Of a stretch of 32,051 bases of DNA, positions 20,301 through 26,895 are shown one piece after another. The notes below the pieces were generated by a model. That model made no database searches and had not been told where the DNA came from. It saw only the letters and a program-made list of their open reading frames with translations. The stretch lies in IMG/VR virus record IMGVR_UViG_3300001460_000103, positions 1 to 32,051 of that record. The stretch is one strand, 5' to 3'. This DNA comes from a virus. A program made the translations under genes and the position numbers. Position 1 is the stretch's first letter. Each line of letters opens with the position of its first letter.

Positions 20301-23300
20301 TGTTCATGAAAACTGCAACAGGATGGACAAATGTTGGAACGGAAAATGGCACAGTAAGATTAAGCACAAAATTATATGATTATTCTCAGGACGCTACTGG
20401 TTTTGCTTCAGGTGATAACTTTGACGATAATACTTTTGACCAAGAGCCAGTTACAGAAACAAGAAATATATTAACGGCACTGCGTGATGACTTATTCATA
20501 GGAGACCTAAAAGTTGAATACAACACTCTATTCTTTACAGGTTTAAGGAAAGTACTAGCGGAACAAATTTATGTTGACTGGATGTTTAAAACAAGTTTTA
20601 TAAACGCCGTAAACAAAGTTAGACAATTTGACCAAAGAAAGACTTATACAACAGGCACTGATAGCTGGATTGAAAGTTACATTAACGAAGTGAAACCTTT
20701 TCATACAAAACTACGTGAGTACAAACTGGGCTACAACGCTCCAGAACAACACGACAGTGTGATCACAGATTTTGACAATCCGCCTTTCTACGATGCTTCT
20801 GTGTCCAAGATAAGAAGATTAAATCCGCAGTACGACATTGATAAACTTAAACAATATCCATGGCAATTATGGTACGACTATCATAGAAAACATGTCAAAT
20901 CAATAACAGTAACACATGGTGGATCTGGATATGTAAGGGTACCGACAGTTACCATCACCGGTGATGACAGTACATCGGCTACTGCTACTGCAACAATACA
21001 AAGTGGAGCAGTCACATCTATTACAGTAACAGGAGTAGGCTTTGGATATTCCACAACACCTACTATCTCAATTACAGGGGGACTTGCAGACGGTTCAACG
21101 CCAACAGATGTTGCCAAAGCATATGTCAATCTAGACAACGATCTTGTGAGAGATTTCCTTACAACCATAAAATTTGATAGGATATCAAGCACATCTAAAG
21201 TGGTTAACTGGACGGCCAGCACAATATACAAGTACGGCGCATTGTTAAGATATAAAAATCAACTTTATAAAGTTACAAATGAATTTACTTCGACAACAGA
21301 TTTTGACGACAATGTAAACAGTGTTTACAAATATTTTGGTGATGAGTCAGGACTTACAGCCGCAGACAGGATATTAGGTTTCTATACACCAGCATCAGGC
21401 ATGCCGGGCAATGAATTGTCACAGGTTATGTCAGGTGTTGACTATGGTGGTACTATGGTCACAGGATTGCTGTTTAGTCAAAGTCAAGGGTGGGACAATT
21501 CACCATGGTACGACTATCCATGGGACAATTACGGTCTATCAAGAACAGTACCTTTCTTGGCAGATGGTTCTACAAAATCGTACACATTTGACACTGCACC
21601 GCAAGTAGGGGAAGTATTCCATGTGTACAGCACGGAAGATGACAGCACACGTAGAAAACTTTCTGATACATTCTCAGGTGATGGTAGCACAAGAACATTC
21701 ACTCTTAGCACTTCGCCTAACGAAAATGCTTTGATAGAATTTATACCTGCAGATGATGACGGTGTGTTGACACCTACAGACGACAGGACACTTGACTCTA
21801 TCGTAAAAGGCGGACTGTTTACGAAAGATGGACTTTATGGTTCTGCACTTGGATCAGCACCAAGTGATATAAACGTGGATGGTGATGAGTTCATATCTTC
21901 CACAACAAGTCATGCACCAGAAGAGACTGTGCCTGGTCAGATATTTGACACAGTTGATATAAAAGTTTACACTTCTCCTACTTCAGGAGCACCTTTTATT
22001 ACAGAAAAGATTTACACAGGTGATGCGACAACAACAACGTTCTCACTTGCAGAACATCCAGGAACTGTGGGTTCAGTTACAGTTTCTGTAAATGGTGTAA
22101 TTAAAAAATTAACAACAGACTATACAGTGGATGTGGGAGCAAAAACAATAACTTTTGGTTCAGCACCAGGCAGTGGTACTGTTATTGCAACAAAAACATT
22201 TGCCATATCGGGTAGACAGTTCAAAGCATTAGATCAGTTCACTGGAGATGGGTCAACCACGGTGTATACTACTTCATCAAGGGAAGATTTTAATTTAGAT
22301 TCAACACTTGCAGAATTGTATGTGACGGTCAACGGCGTGCCTACAACCGCTTTCAATTCAAGTTCAACATCACCAGAATTCGGTGACGGTTCAACAACAA
22401 GTTTGGGTAACACTCTTATTATAGATTTCAATTCAGCACCGGCAAGTGGAGCATTTATTCAAATAGCAGGATTCATGAAGAGTCCAAGTAATGCCTCAGG
22501 CAGAAATCATATGAGAATGAGGAACGAGGAGATAACCTTTGACGGTTCTACTACACACGTGTTGACACACCCACCGGGAACCATCAGACCACTGACAGGT
22601 TTGACACTTATCGAAGTGGATGGAAAAATGTTGAGAGCGCCAGATACCACTTATTACAAAGGTGACGGAAGCACATACACATATGGTGTTGCAACGGGAC
22701 TATCAGATGATTCAACAGTGGACCCTGCAAAAACTATAAGTTCTGCTAGTCAAGTGGAAGTGCATGTCAATGGAGGGCTGAAAACATTAACAACAGACTA
22801 CACAGTTGACACTGGAAGTCAAAACATAAATTTCACTTCAGGGAGTGTGCCCAGATCAGACCAGATGGTTAGTATAACCACTTTTGTAGATCATCATTTC
22901 AGTATTGACGCTAGTAACAGATTGGTCTTAAACTTGACTCAAATTGCGGCAGATGGATACACATTGAATGTCAATGACAAGATGGCAGTAACTACTTTCA
23001 ACAATGCTGTTGGTATGAGTTTAAGAAGAGAAGTTTTAGAAGGAAGACCAGACGGAGTATATAAAACTTACTTTACACCAACAAACTCAACTTACATGTA
23101 CGTCTGGCTAAATGGAGAAAGTCTAATTCAAAATAATGACTTTACACTTACTGGAGGAAACACAATTACAGTGATTGGAAAAACAATGACGTCATCAGAC
23201 AGGCTTGATATCTTATACTTTGCGTCGCCAACAATAGCAAACGCTGTTGGGTACAGAATTTTTAAAGATATGATGAACAGAACTTTCTATAAGAGAATTA

Positions 23301-23941
23301 GTAAGACACACACGACTGAATTAACACTAACACTGGCCACAGACGCCACTACTATAACTGTGGCAGATGGAACGAAACTTGCTGACCCTCAGTCAATAAT
23401 AGGATTAGATGGATCAACTATCAGCACTATAATACCAGGAGTGGTGTTTATAGACAAAGAAAGAATTGAATATTTTACCAAGACAGGAAACACGTTGGGA
23501 CAACTACAACGTGGCACACTTGGTACAGGAATTAAGGGGCATGGATCAGGCACTGAAGTGGTAGATGTGTCTGGTACTCAAACCATCCCTTATGTGGACA
23601 CCGTGTACACCAACACTTTTATAAGTGACGGAAGCACTGCGTCGTTCACAATATCACAAACCCCATCCTCTGCTACTGAGTTAGACATATTCATTGGTGG
23701 CCAACGATTGTTGCTCACTAGCGAGGATGGATCAACTATCAACTATTCTGTGGACGGAAGCAATGTAGTCACATTAACCAGTGTACCGCCTATTTCCATG
23801 CAGATTAAAATATTACACAAGAGAGGACAGGTATGGACAACAGCGGCAGATGGTAATCCTGCTGATGGTAAAGGTTTACAAGGCTCGATCACTGCACAGT
23901 CTAAATTCATTGCGGACGAACCGACAAACTCACCTGAATAA
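11318..23941 (+). CDS. Giant (4207 aa) mosaic baseplate/fibre protein with gp7-like segment
   Basis: One uninterrupted 12.6-kb frame, by far the largest in the window. Modules seen: an N-terminal marine-phage signature with YREYFWVSNGPDAIEI (about 153); a cupredoxin-like domain (about 200-290; C273, H276, M279); a carbohydrate-binding-like WTANSDYRIGDSIEYQGKFY (1646-1665); a segment with YQSRDYLENLFVNDV and FYQGYIREKGTQNAIDKIL (within 1719-1772) resembling T4 gp7 near FYSTKGIEASYKFLFKVLY; seven FG-GAP repeats (2084-2505); a GGSGY...PTVTITG double repeat (3195-3256); a second WTA-type motif (3298-3345); and several Ig-like repeats (3454-4175). A GVVFIDKERIEYFTKTGN block lies near 4040. It follows gp6, where T4 has gp7, gp8 and gp10, none of which appear separately here. 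AGGA five bases before the ATG supports the start. Probable role: wedge plus peripheral adhesin; the exact role is unknown. Confidence 0.7.
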   Translation: MADTPTNSLTNNEVIKQGTNEYRRTVQHLPAFYRTAANQRFLSSTLDPLVQKGALERLDGFVGRQDAYTRKSTDRYISTTSRDRMAYQLEPTITYTDRDTTSVNPEDQVKFTGTYDDYINQLKYLGGKVNNHDRLNKEHVYSWNPAIDLDKLVNYREYFWVSNGPDAIEIDSPGTGAEAEYKVQAVTGAYQFPHLEGESNPEITLYRGNTYKFNVDAKGNPFYIMTEPYSTMLSSDGSSSTLYTSGVTNNGADEGTVTFVVPTNAPNTLYYQCGNHDAMYGVLHVQTVDAGTQINVEDDIVGVKNYKLRTLDLSNGMKIKFSNTRVSSAYQNKEYYIEGVGEAIRITDVSTLATPESYSDSGVPVDKDYITIKRSSLDQNAWSRYNRWFHRSVIEKSSAVNGTATVLDETDRAKRPIIEFDSGLALYNSGTTAKTPVDLYDTTQTDAFSNVSGTFGYIVDGVPITDGMRVIFSADTDPLVRNKIYVVNFVDAGDSSVLSLTLSEALNGTAGDKETVFVKQGTSNKGKSYYYNSSTTRWQTTQQKTKLNQQPLFNMYDNNHTLFDDATAYPNSSFVGAKVFAYATSDNATTDTVLGIKVKYNTINNVGDMVFESDHTSGTFTYQDDGVTTTKNLAEGHLHYTTSSTSHNSKSAWVKRTNESKQRVIRTFIVDDTEKRLFPIDFYANSSSSSDLEVSASVNGIRKTLTTDYTLVDGTANKYVRFVNELKVNDQVRLAGYSTADKLADKGIYEIPENLSTNSLNETVGTFTYGQILKHSTDILDKDSELTGAIPGVTNLRDKPDAKLKGGTIHQHEAPLAPAIFNLVDQDANAIRAIDYVNQEYEKWYNAFLTYATGTAYEGNAADRVDEIIIGINQGRNSSFPFYYEDMVGWGENVSLRTYTVQGASQTEYALDSQHNLTTLGNRAVYVYKNDVQLVHDSEYTFSTADDSVTISATLTAGDIIKIKDYSDTTGSYMPPSPTKLGMYPKFKPETFTDNTYITSQTVLRKHDGSIIKSYGDERDALILELEKRIYNNCKTAYDSTLLDLSDVRPGAFSTTEYSLSEINDVMGGDFYSWAGRNNVQYINNTTFVEGSPFTYNYCKSTDRITGTTLPGYWRGIYQYFYDTDSPHLRPWEILGHSEKPSDWDTTYGAAPYTAGNSVLWNAIASEPGRYGKPNIANYIPVDASGNLLDPIAAGLIQDFNVPGRTLHWKFGDHGPAETSWRRSSSYPFTVMKTLATTKPAKFFSTFFDLSRLTTNTAGNQIYSDTGIRLRFKTSKYHLETSIDNNTGVTTRYITAGYQVFIINSLIANNLDPITFYYDKMKNLNVQLAYKLGGFTDKGNIKVLTDSVSPGSTSGSKFIPDENYKILFRTSNPVESFEYSGVLIEKNTDTTTSTDGSTVTDVGGYKVLGYSTSKPFFRFTYPAKSSNSKKISVAGSVSVEQHSNFQETVQTIPYGYVFTTIQDVADFLFGYGNYLESLGFKFNKYSNEIRETLNWSNAVREFLFWTTQKWAPGSAITVSPAADGFELDTNNSVVGKLRNLAGDYSLLDAGGRKIDIREVSTKRTGKTFDLDIKSQDVGLFNISLNTVQKEHMLIFDNSTVFSDIIYEPFTGFRQARLKLVGWKTAGWNGDYYAPGFVFDAAQVTYWTANSDYRIGDSIEYQGKFYVAKSNHNSMDKFENTYWTLKRDKPAPQLIPNFDYKISQFNDFYNLESSNFDESQQKLAQKLIGYQSRDYLENLFVNDVSQYKFYQGYIREKGTQNAIDKILKAKYENSDITLDLYPEWMIRTGTFGNTDARENIQITLSDSEVNADPQSIELLDNATDTKTYSRSLAVNKEDFYRKPVEYTASTTFALLDYTKEGVDRDNTQVFKTAGYPQLGQVQHTGFDIDDLLNLDINSIDKNDLVWIANKQDKDWDVYRLTSAGIKIATLSTSENATKLLIEFTGSHGLSAGNNTTPADYFAISNSEATTLNRVFQVTSTPNHKTVIVDYEDNVNFIPTLLDGSTADSYGNVYKFVSVRVASMDNVNDRLDYHVYLDKNDSLSVPGDKIFTDADTTGLWRVYEKQDPYTEFRTFSPNASLSDQDFGYKIVARNDGRSAVISAPGKGQGELHFLFRSNHSAGTQYSVQSTVTMTDNNDNTSRLGESLSMSTDENLVVAGAPYTNTLGLDGSTRQLDAGLIKTFVWDSSTFKYGALGTVNPPTDGSSSNENLNFGWAHKISEPGLLSVRDTATKYLFVSAPGHANDNGRVYMYTWGIGADGSTYDTWTLDYTLEAPSAGQGHRFGHRLDANDNGDILAVSSLAPGQAGKVEIFVRVGQSNDDSTQNSFTLAQTLTGTSGDGSTLNTSFGESITMSKDGTKLFVGAPGVDGTDTPDTGVVYVYKWNRDGSTNTYTLDQTISEPDTLSGAKFGSSLSVNQSATRLIIGAEKAANPREMKFESGETTFDLQDTTIVDTNASSGAVYTATLYNTKYVIDDRLVSPTVSPHDDYGRGVCMIDNNVFVGAPKDEGNSGLSNDGSVYCLDLTEEDVYAWKNIATEKAFVDISKLGQVFDFNNGSKQIRDYYDLYDPVKGRILGIADREINIKSPWDPAVYNTGDKANTATPWAENHIGETWWDLSAVKWLWYEQDSQEYKVNNWGKTFPGSNINIYEWTESRFTPTEWNNFSGTQEGVSAQVTGEASDNYTQIQRYSSVLDTFVNYYFFWVKNRASIPTNTVVQRKNTTAFVSSIIANPSKSGLKYYSITDTDKLILNGVNDLINSAIVLNIDIRTNNFDGDSHTVWKLARESDPDYRPGHQIESRWWDSLVGKNITGDSVPDIDLPLNEKYGNSIRPRQSWYVDRYSALKELVDYANTILKKNQLVGQIRLGNLDSKEPEPNTVSGLWDGQVDTYAELTYINTADISGTLNYLVKADETANNYWAIYQWDGTLWNRTRIQTYNTSNYWSYTDWYGTDPAIHEMLHDENTPIDKQVTFEYELDTLDLALGKHVKVTNADTGGWKLFMKTATGWTNVGTENGTVRLSTKLYDYSQDATGFASGDNFDDNTFDQEPVTETRNILTALRDDLFIGDLKVEYNTLFFTGLRKVLAEQIYVDWMFKTSFINAVNKVRQFDQRKTYTTGTDSWIESYINEVKPFHTKLREYKLGYNAPEQHDSVITDFDNPPFYDASVSKIRRLNPQYDIDKLKQYPWQLWYDYHRKHVKSITVTHGGSGYVRVPTVTITGDDSTSATATATIQSGAVTSITVTGVGFGYSTTPTISITGGLADGSTPTDVAKAYVNLDNDLVRDFLTTIKFDRISSTSKVVNWTASTIYKYGALLRYKNQLYKVTNEFTSTTDFDDNVNSVYKYFGDESGLTAADRILGFYTPASGMPGNELSQVMSGVDYGGTMVTGLLFSQSQGWDNSPWYDYPWDNYGLSRTVPFLADGSTKSYTFDTAPQVGEVFHVYSTEDDSTRRKLSDTFSGDGSTRTFTLSTSPNENALIEFIPADDDGVLTPTDDRTLDSIVKGGLFTKDGLYGSALGSAPSDINVDGDEFISSTTSHAPEETVPGQIFDTVDIKVYTSPTSGAPFITEKIYTGDATTTTFSLAEHPGTVGSVTVSVNGVIKKLTTDYTVDVGAKTITFGSAPGSGTVIATKTFAISGRQFKALDQFTGDGSTTVYTTSSREDFNLDSTLAELYVTVNGVPTTAFNSSSTSPEFGDGSTTSLGNTLIIDFNSAPASGAFIQIAGFMKSPSNASGRNHMRMRNEEITFDGSTTHVLTHPPGTIRPLTGLTLIEVDGKMLRAPDTTYYKGDGSTYTYGVATGLSDDSTVDPAKTISSASQVEVHVNGGLKTLTTDYTVDTGSQNINFTSGSVPRSDQMVSITTFVDHHFSIDASNRLVLNLTQIAADGYTLNVNDKMAVTTFNNAVGMSLRREVLEGRPDGVYKTYFTPTNSTYMYVWLNGESLIQNNDFTLTGGNTITVIGKTMTSSDRLDILYFASPTIANAVGYRIFKDMMNRTFYKRISKTHTTELTLTLATDATTITVADGTKLADPQSIIGLDGSTISTIIPGVVFIDKERIEYFTKTGNTLGQLQRGTLGTGIKGHGSGTEVVDVSGTQTIPYVDTVYTNTFISDGSTASFTISQTPSSATELDIFIGGQRLLLTSEDGSTINYSVDGSNVVTLTSVPPISMQIKILHKRGQVWTTAADGNPADGKGLQGSITAQSKFIADEPTNSPE
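11915..12183 (+). other. Cupredoxin-like domain inside giant protein
   Basis: Encodes about residues 200-288: EITLYRGNTYKFNVDAKGNP at the start and TLYYQCGNHDAMYGVLHVQT at the end. The C-x2-H-x2-M spacing (C273, H276, M279) resembles type-1 copper sites. The upstream position that in similar marine sequences I recall as GHPF reads GNPF here (N220), so one expected ligand may be absent. The fold is inferred; copper binding is uncertain. Confidence 0.5.
17558..18830 (+). repeat. Seven FG-GAP-like repeats in giant protein (predicted beta-propeller)
   Basis: Seven successive units, each beginning with an F/L/Y-G motif and closing in a VxAPG-like strand. They begin near residues 2084 (DFGYKIVARNDGR), 2140 (RLGESLSMSTDEN), 2210 (NFGWAHKISEPG), 2280 (RFGHRLDANDNGD), 2344 (SFGESITMSKDGT), 2406 (KFGSSLSVNQSAT) and 2485 (DYGRGVCMIDNN). 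Spacing is 56-79 residues. Seven copies match the blade count of integrin-type propellers. The units are diverged in DNA, so they are an old duplication. Confidence 0.75.
20902..21085 (+). repeat. GGSGY/PTVTITG double beta repeat in giant protein
   Basis: Residues about 3195-3256 contain two copies of a short unit: SITVTHGGSGYVRVPTVTIT, then SITVTGVGFGYSTTPTISIT. Copies share 'SITVT-x-x-G-x-GY-x-x-x-PT-(V/I)-(T/S)-IT'. They are separated by an Ala/Thr-rich linker. I associate this unit with marine phage fibre-like proteins, where it is probably a small beta module; binding function is not known. Confidence 0.7.
21673..23838 (+). repeat. C-terminal Ig-like repeat array of giant protein
   Basis: At least five diverged copies of a module that begins 'GDGST-x-x-(F/Y)' and continues through 'x-V-x-VNG-x-x-x-x-LTTDYTVD' to a closing 'ITF...AP-x-SG...I-x-x-x-x-F'. 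Starts are near residues 3454, 3568, 3642, 3781 and 4101, with a related unit near 3911 (TYMYVWLNGESLIQNNDFTL). Similar single units occur earlier, near 671 and 902. The pattern suggests a string of beta-sandwich domains, a typical extended fibre or stalk. Confidence 0.65.
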
Positions 23942-23950
23942 ATACACTAG

Positions 23951-24676
23951 ATGACACATGACAATAAACCACAAGAATCAAAAGAAGAGAATCAAACGCC
24001 ACAAGATCACACAGGGGTGATGATGCAGGGACATATCAAGATATTTGATCCCGAAACGGGCGAAGTAATTGTAGACAAAAGGAATGCTATTCACTATGAA
24101 AACATGTCTCAGGCCATGGCAAGTTCACTGGGAAATAAAACAAACGGATTTATTCATGAGATGGCATTTGGAAACGGTGGGACCAGTGTTGATCCAACAG
24201 GTATCATAACTTATCTTACTCCCAACACAACAGGAACTAATTCAACGCTTTACAATCAAACTTACTACAAAGTAATAGATGATAACTCTACTGCAAACAA
24301 AGATACATCACGAAACAAGATGGAAGTGAGACACATCACAGGAAACAAGTACACTGATATAGTATGCACTTGCACACTGGATTACGGTGAGCCAACAGGA
24401 CAGGAATCTTTTGACAATACAACAAATTTCAATGGTGATTTTGTTTTTGATGAGTTGGGATTGAAATCCTATGAGGGTTCAGAAAACGGCGCGACAAATA
24501 AATTATTGACACACGTTGTATTCCATCCAGTACAGAAATCACTGAATAGACTTATACAGATCGACTACACATTGAGAATACAAAGTTTAACAACATTTAC
24601 AGAAACTAGTTCAACTGCACTGTCAACTTCTAACACAGTAAGTGGAACAACATCAGGTGGTAACACAGGATACTAA
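23951..24676 (+). CDS. Conserved virion structural protein (function unknown)
   Basis: 241 residues. It opens with a hydrophilic Gln/Glu-rich stretch (to about 22), then GHIKIFDPETGEVIVDKRNA (about 28-47) and NGFIHEMAFGNGGTSVDPTG (65-84). These are segments I associate with structural genes near the baseplate or fibre region of marine T4-like phages, though no biochemical role is assigned. The last 25 residues are a Ser/Thr/Gly low-complexity tail ending GNTGY, very like the end of gp6. It lies nine bases after the giant gene and three bases before the next. No clear ribosome site precedes its ATG, so translation may depend on coupling. A baseplate wedge or fibre connector is a guess. Confidence 0.6.
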   Translation: MTHDNKPQESKEENQTPQDHTGVMMQGHIKIFDPETGEVIVDKRNAIHYENMSQAMASSLGNKTNGFIHEMAFGNGGTSVDPTGIITYLTPNTTGTNSTLYNQTYYKVIDDNSTANKDTSRNKMEVRHITGNKYTDIVCTCTLDYGEPTGQESFDNTTNFNGDFVFDELGLKSYEGSENGATNKLLTHVVFHPVQKSLNRLIQIDYTLRIQSLTTFTETSSTALSTSNTVSGTTSGGNTGY

Positions 24677-24679
24677 TAA

Positions 24680-25897
24680 ATGGCATATACAGTAAACAAG
24701 AGTAACAGTTCGGCTTCTCCCAATCAGTACATTGTGCAGGATGGTGTGGTCAACGCACAAACGGATTTAAGTTTCATAGGTAAGGGCTACGCAGGTTATG
24801 GAGAGCTAGTAGCAGAAAACTTTTTACACCTTTTAGAAAATTTCGCTGGAACGAGTGCTCCAACAAAACCTATTCAAGGACAACTTTATTATGATTCAAC
24901 TGGCAACAGATTAAAGGTATACACAGGAACAGCGTTTGTCCCGGCCGGTGGTAACGTTCCTTATCAGTCAACACAACCGACTGCGATACAACAGGGTGAT
25001 CTTTGGATAGATTCAGACACAGGACAATTATATTATTATGATGGTTCACAGAGTGTTTTAGTAGGTCCACCTGCTTCGACAGGATCTCTAAATGGTTTCA
25101 TATTTGAGTCAGTAACAGATTCAACAACTGCCAGCCAGCCAATTACAAAATGGTATAGTGATGGAACACTTATAGCAATTATTTCAGACACAGAATTCAC
25201 TCCTCAGACAACCATTGCAGGATTTGCCACAGTCAAAAAAGGAATTACACTTACTACATCACCTAGTGGAATTAAGTTTCAAGGTACTGCCACGGACGCA
25301 GACGCACTTGGTGGAATATCAGCGTCATCATTTCTAAGATCAGATGCCAATGACACAACAACAGGCACACTGGGTATAGTAAACGATTCTGGTATGACAG
25401 TCGGTGCAGACAATGACTTGTCAATCACAGTAGACGGAACAGGAATTAATTTAGCAAACACAGTTCAGAATACGGACATAACCTTCAAAGTAAACGACGG
25501 TGGTGCTACTTCAACTGTTATGACCATTGATGGCACGGAATCCAGGATTGGTATAGGCACTATAACTCCTAGTACAAAATTAGATGTGTCTGGTACTGTA
25601 AATGCAACAGCATTCACAGGTCCAATAACAGGTGCTGTCACAACATCAGGAATACAATTAACACAAAATGGTACAGTGATCTTTGAAGGATCTGCAGACG
25701 ACGGCTTCGAGACAACACTGACTGTGGCAAACCCAACAGCAGACAGAACAATTACCATACCAAACGTAACAGGAACAGTCATAACAACAGGTGACTCGGG
25801 TACAGTTACAGCCGCGATGATGGCAACACCAACGTCTCTACAAATTTTAAGCAGTACAGGATCGGTATTAAAGACCATCAACGGCGCAGGAGCGTAG
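24680..25897 (+). CDS. Tail-fibre-like virion structural protein
   Basis: 405 residues. The N-terminal 70 residues (NQYIVQDGVVNAQTDLSFIG, YGELVAENFLHLLENFAGT) form a virion-attachment-type segment recalled from marine T4-like fibre proteins. Short repeats follow: GQLYYDSTGNRLKVYTG and GDLWIDSDTGQLYYYDG (a duplicated 'G-x-L-(Y/W)-x-D-x-x-T-G' unit). A shaft region contains DALGGISASSFLRSDANDTT (about 208-227) and RIGIGTITPSTKLDVSGTV (about 288-306), the formulas typical of trimeric fibre shafts. Many proteins with this shaft end in an S74 chaperone; this one does not, ending TGSVLKTINGAGA. AGGA lies eight bases before the ATG. It is the last gene of the continuous late block. Probably a peripheral fibre for host recognition. 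Confidence 0.68.
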   Translation: MAYTVNKSNSSASPNQYIVQDGVVNAQTDLSFIGKGYAGYGELVAENFLHLLENFAGTSAPTKPIQGQLYYDSTGNRLKVYTGTAFVPAGGNVPYQSTQPTAIQQGDLWIDSDTGQLYYYDGSQSVLVGPPASTGSLNGFIFESVTDSTTASQPITKWYSDGTLIAIISDTEFTPQTTIAGFATVKKGITLTTSPSGIKFQGTATDADALGGISASSFLRSDANDTTTGTLGIVNDSGMTVGADNDLSITVDGTGINLANTVQNTDITFKVNDGGATSTVMTIDGTESRIGIGTITPSTKLDVSGTVNATAFTGPITGAVTTSGIQLTQNGTVIFEGSADDGFETTLTVANPTADRTITIPNVTGTVITTGDSGTVTAAMMATPTSLQILSSTGSVLKTINGAGA

Positions 25898-25905
25898 ATT
25901 TATGG

Positions 25906-25934
25906 TTGATATTTTTGTCAGCGTAGTATATTAT
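25906..25934 (+). promoter_or_regulatory. Sigma70-type promoter (TTGATA-17-TATTAT)
   Basis: The -35 TTGATA (25906-25911) and -10 TATTAT (25929-25934) are separated by exactly 17 bases, in the 59-bp gap before the 311-residue gene. The predicted start near 25941 leaves a leader of about 16 bases that contains AAGGA (25946-25950) six bases from the ATG. A GCGTA/TACGC inverted repeat (25921-25925, 25937-25941) flanks the -10. Confidence 0.65.
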
Positions 25935-25956
25935 TGTACGCAAACAAGGATTACAA

Positions 25957-26892
25957 ATGACTGTTAGAGTACCACTAGTATACAATGGATCACAACTTCA
26001 GCAAATGAAGACAAGTGATCTCAATAATATCTATGGTTTAGCAGTATATTACTACTCATTAGATCCATCAAGGGTATTGGCTGTTTCAGGTTCAGGCGGT
26101 AATATTACATCCATCGATGACACGAGATTACAGGCAGGTGCGTCATCAACGGCGTCAGGTAGCTTTCCAAATGAAGCCACAACAGCAGAACCAAGTACTG
26201 TAACAGTTTCATATCAGAGAATAACACAATCAGCCGAGACATCCAACATTACAACGTCAGACTCAGGTAAAACTTATCCTGTATTTTGGACCGGCACAAA
26301 GATACAGGCGATGACCGAAACTGACTTCGTGGACACCTTTATTCTACCAGCGATAAATCTTCTATCCGGAGGTACAACAACATCGGATCAGGCCGGCACT
26401 TACTTTATTTCCACCTCTGACAGTGTTACAGGTGCGACATTAGTATCATCAACACCGGTGTTCACTGACACTAGGGCAGATACATCGGCCTACACAGCGG
26501 ACGGTATTGGTGAAACCGTTGATCAACCAACAACAATAAACAATTATTACTTGCACATCATTGATGGTGTGCTAGGTACATTCAATCCTCCACTTCAGAT
26601 AGATTCAAATAACGATCTAAAACAATATTCCACAGCGGCAATTGGTGCGTTATTCCAGGAATACATAAGACATCATGTAGTAAATTCATCTGCAGGCTAT
26701 GAAGTCAAGTACAACATAGATGGTAGTTTAGGAACATTGAGAGGTTCGGCAATGGTAGACACTAGGTTGTCTGGAGGAGACGGTAATTACCAAACAAGAT
26801 TCGTAAGTGCGGGTGATTATAGAGCACAGGAGTTTCCAGACGGAACACCAGCCACAATAGCCACTTATTCTTTCAAGATTGAGAAATCATAG
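25957..26892 (+). CDS. Probable virion structural protein (function unknown)
   Basis: 311 residues with no catalytic motif recognised. The start TVRVPLVYNGSQLQQMKTSD (2-21) and a similar internal line (TYPVFWTGTKIQAMTETDFV, about 107-126) look like two copies of one unit, 'V-x-x-x-G-(S/T)-x-(L/I)-Q-x-M-x-x-x-D', implying a duplicated domain. The C-terminal third has YLHIIDGVLGTFNPPLQIDS and AALFQEYIRHHV-like helical sequence (seen as GALFQEYIRHHV). Ser/Thr/Gly-rich composition and position next to fibre genes suggest a virion or adhesion part. Unlike the upstream late genes it has its own sigma70 promoter and a good ribosome site, so it may be made early or throughout infection. Nothing shows a specific function. 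Confidence 0.55.
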   Translation: MTVRVPLVYNGSQLQQMKTSDLNNIYGLAVYYYSLDPSRVLAVSGSGGNITSIDDTRLQAGASSTASGSFPNEATTAEPSTVTVSYQRITQSAETSNITTSDSGKTYPVFWTGTKIQAMTETDFVDTFILPAINLLSGGTTTSDQAGTYFISTSDSVTGATLVSSTPVFTDTRADTSAYTADGIGETVDQPTTINNYYLHIIDGVLGTFNPPLQIDSNNDLKQYSTAAIGALFQEYIRHHVVNSSAGYEVKYNIDGSLGTLRGSAMVDTRLSGGDGNYQTRFVSAGDYRAQEFPDGTPATIATYSFKIEKS

Positions 26893-26895
26893 GTG

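Noticed and set aside
23936-23944. GAATAAATA at the junction after the giant gene, considered as a late promoter
   Set aside because: The match is imperfect, formed partly by the stop codon, and only a few bases from the next ATG. Readthrough from upstream explains expression.
24680-25897. S74 chaperone at the end of the fibre-like protein
   Set aside because: The shaft motifs often accompany such a domain, but the C-terminus has no SDxRLK motif and ends shortly after the shaft.
25898-25956. Possible terminator after the fibre-like gene
   Set aside because: The only inverted repeat (GCGTA/TACGC) has a five-base stem, an 11-base loop and no following T-run, and it surrounds a -10 box, so it fits a promoter region better.
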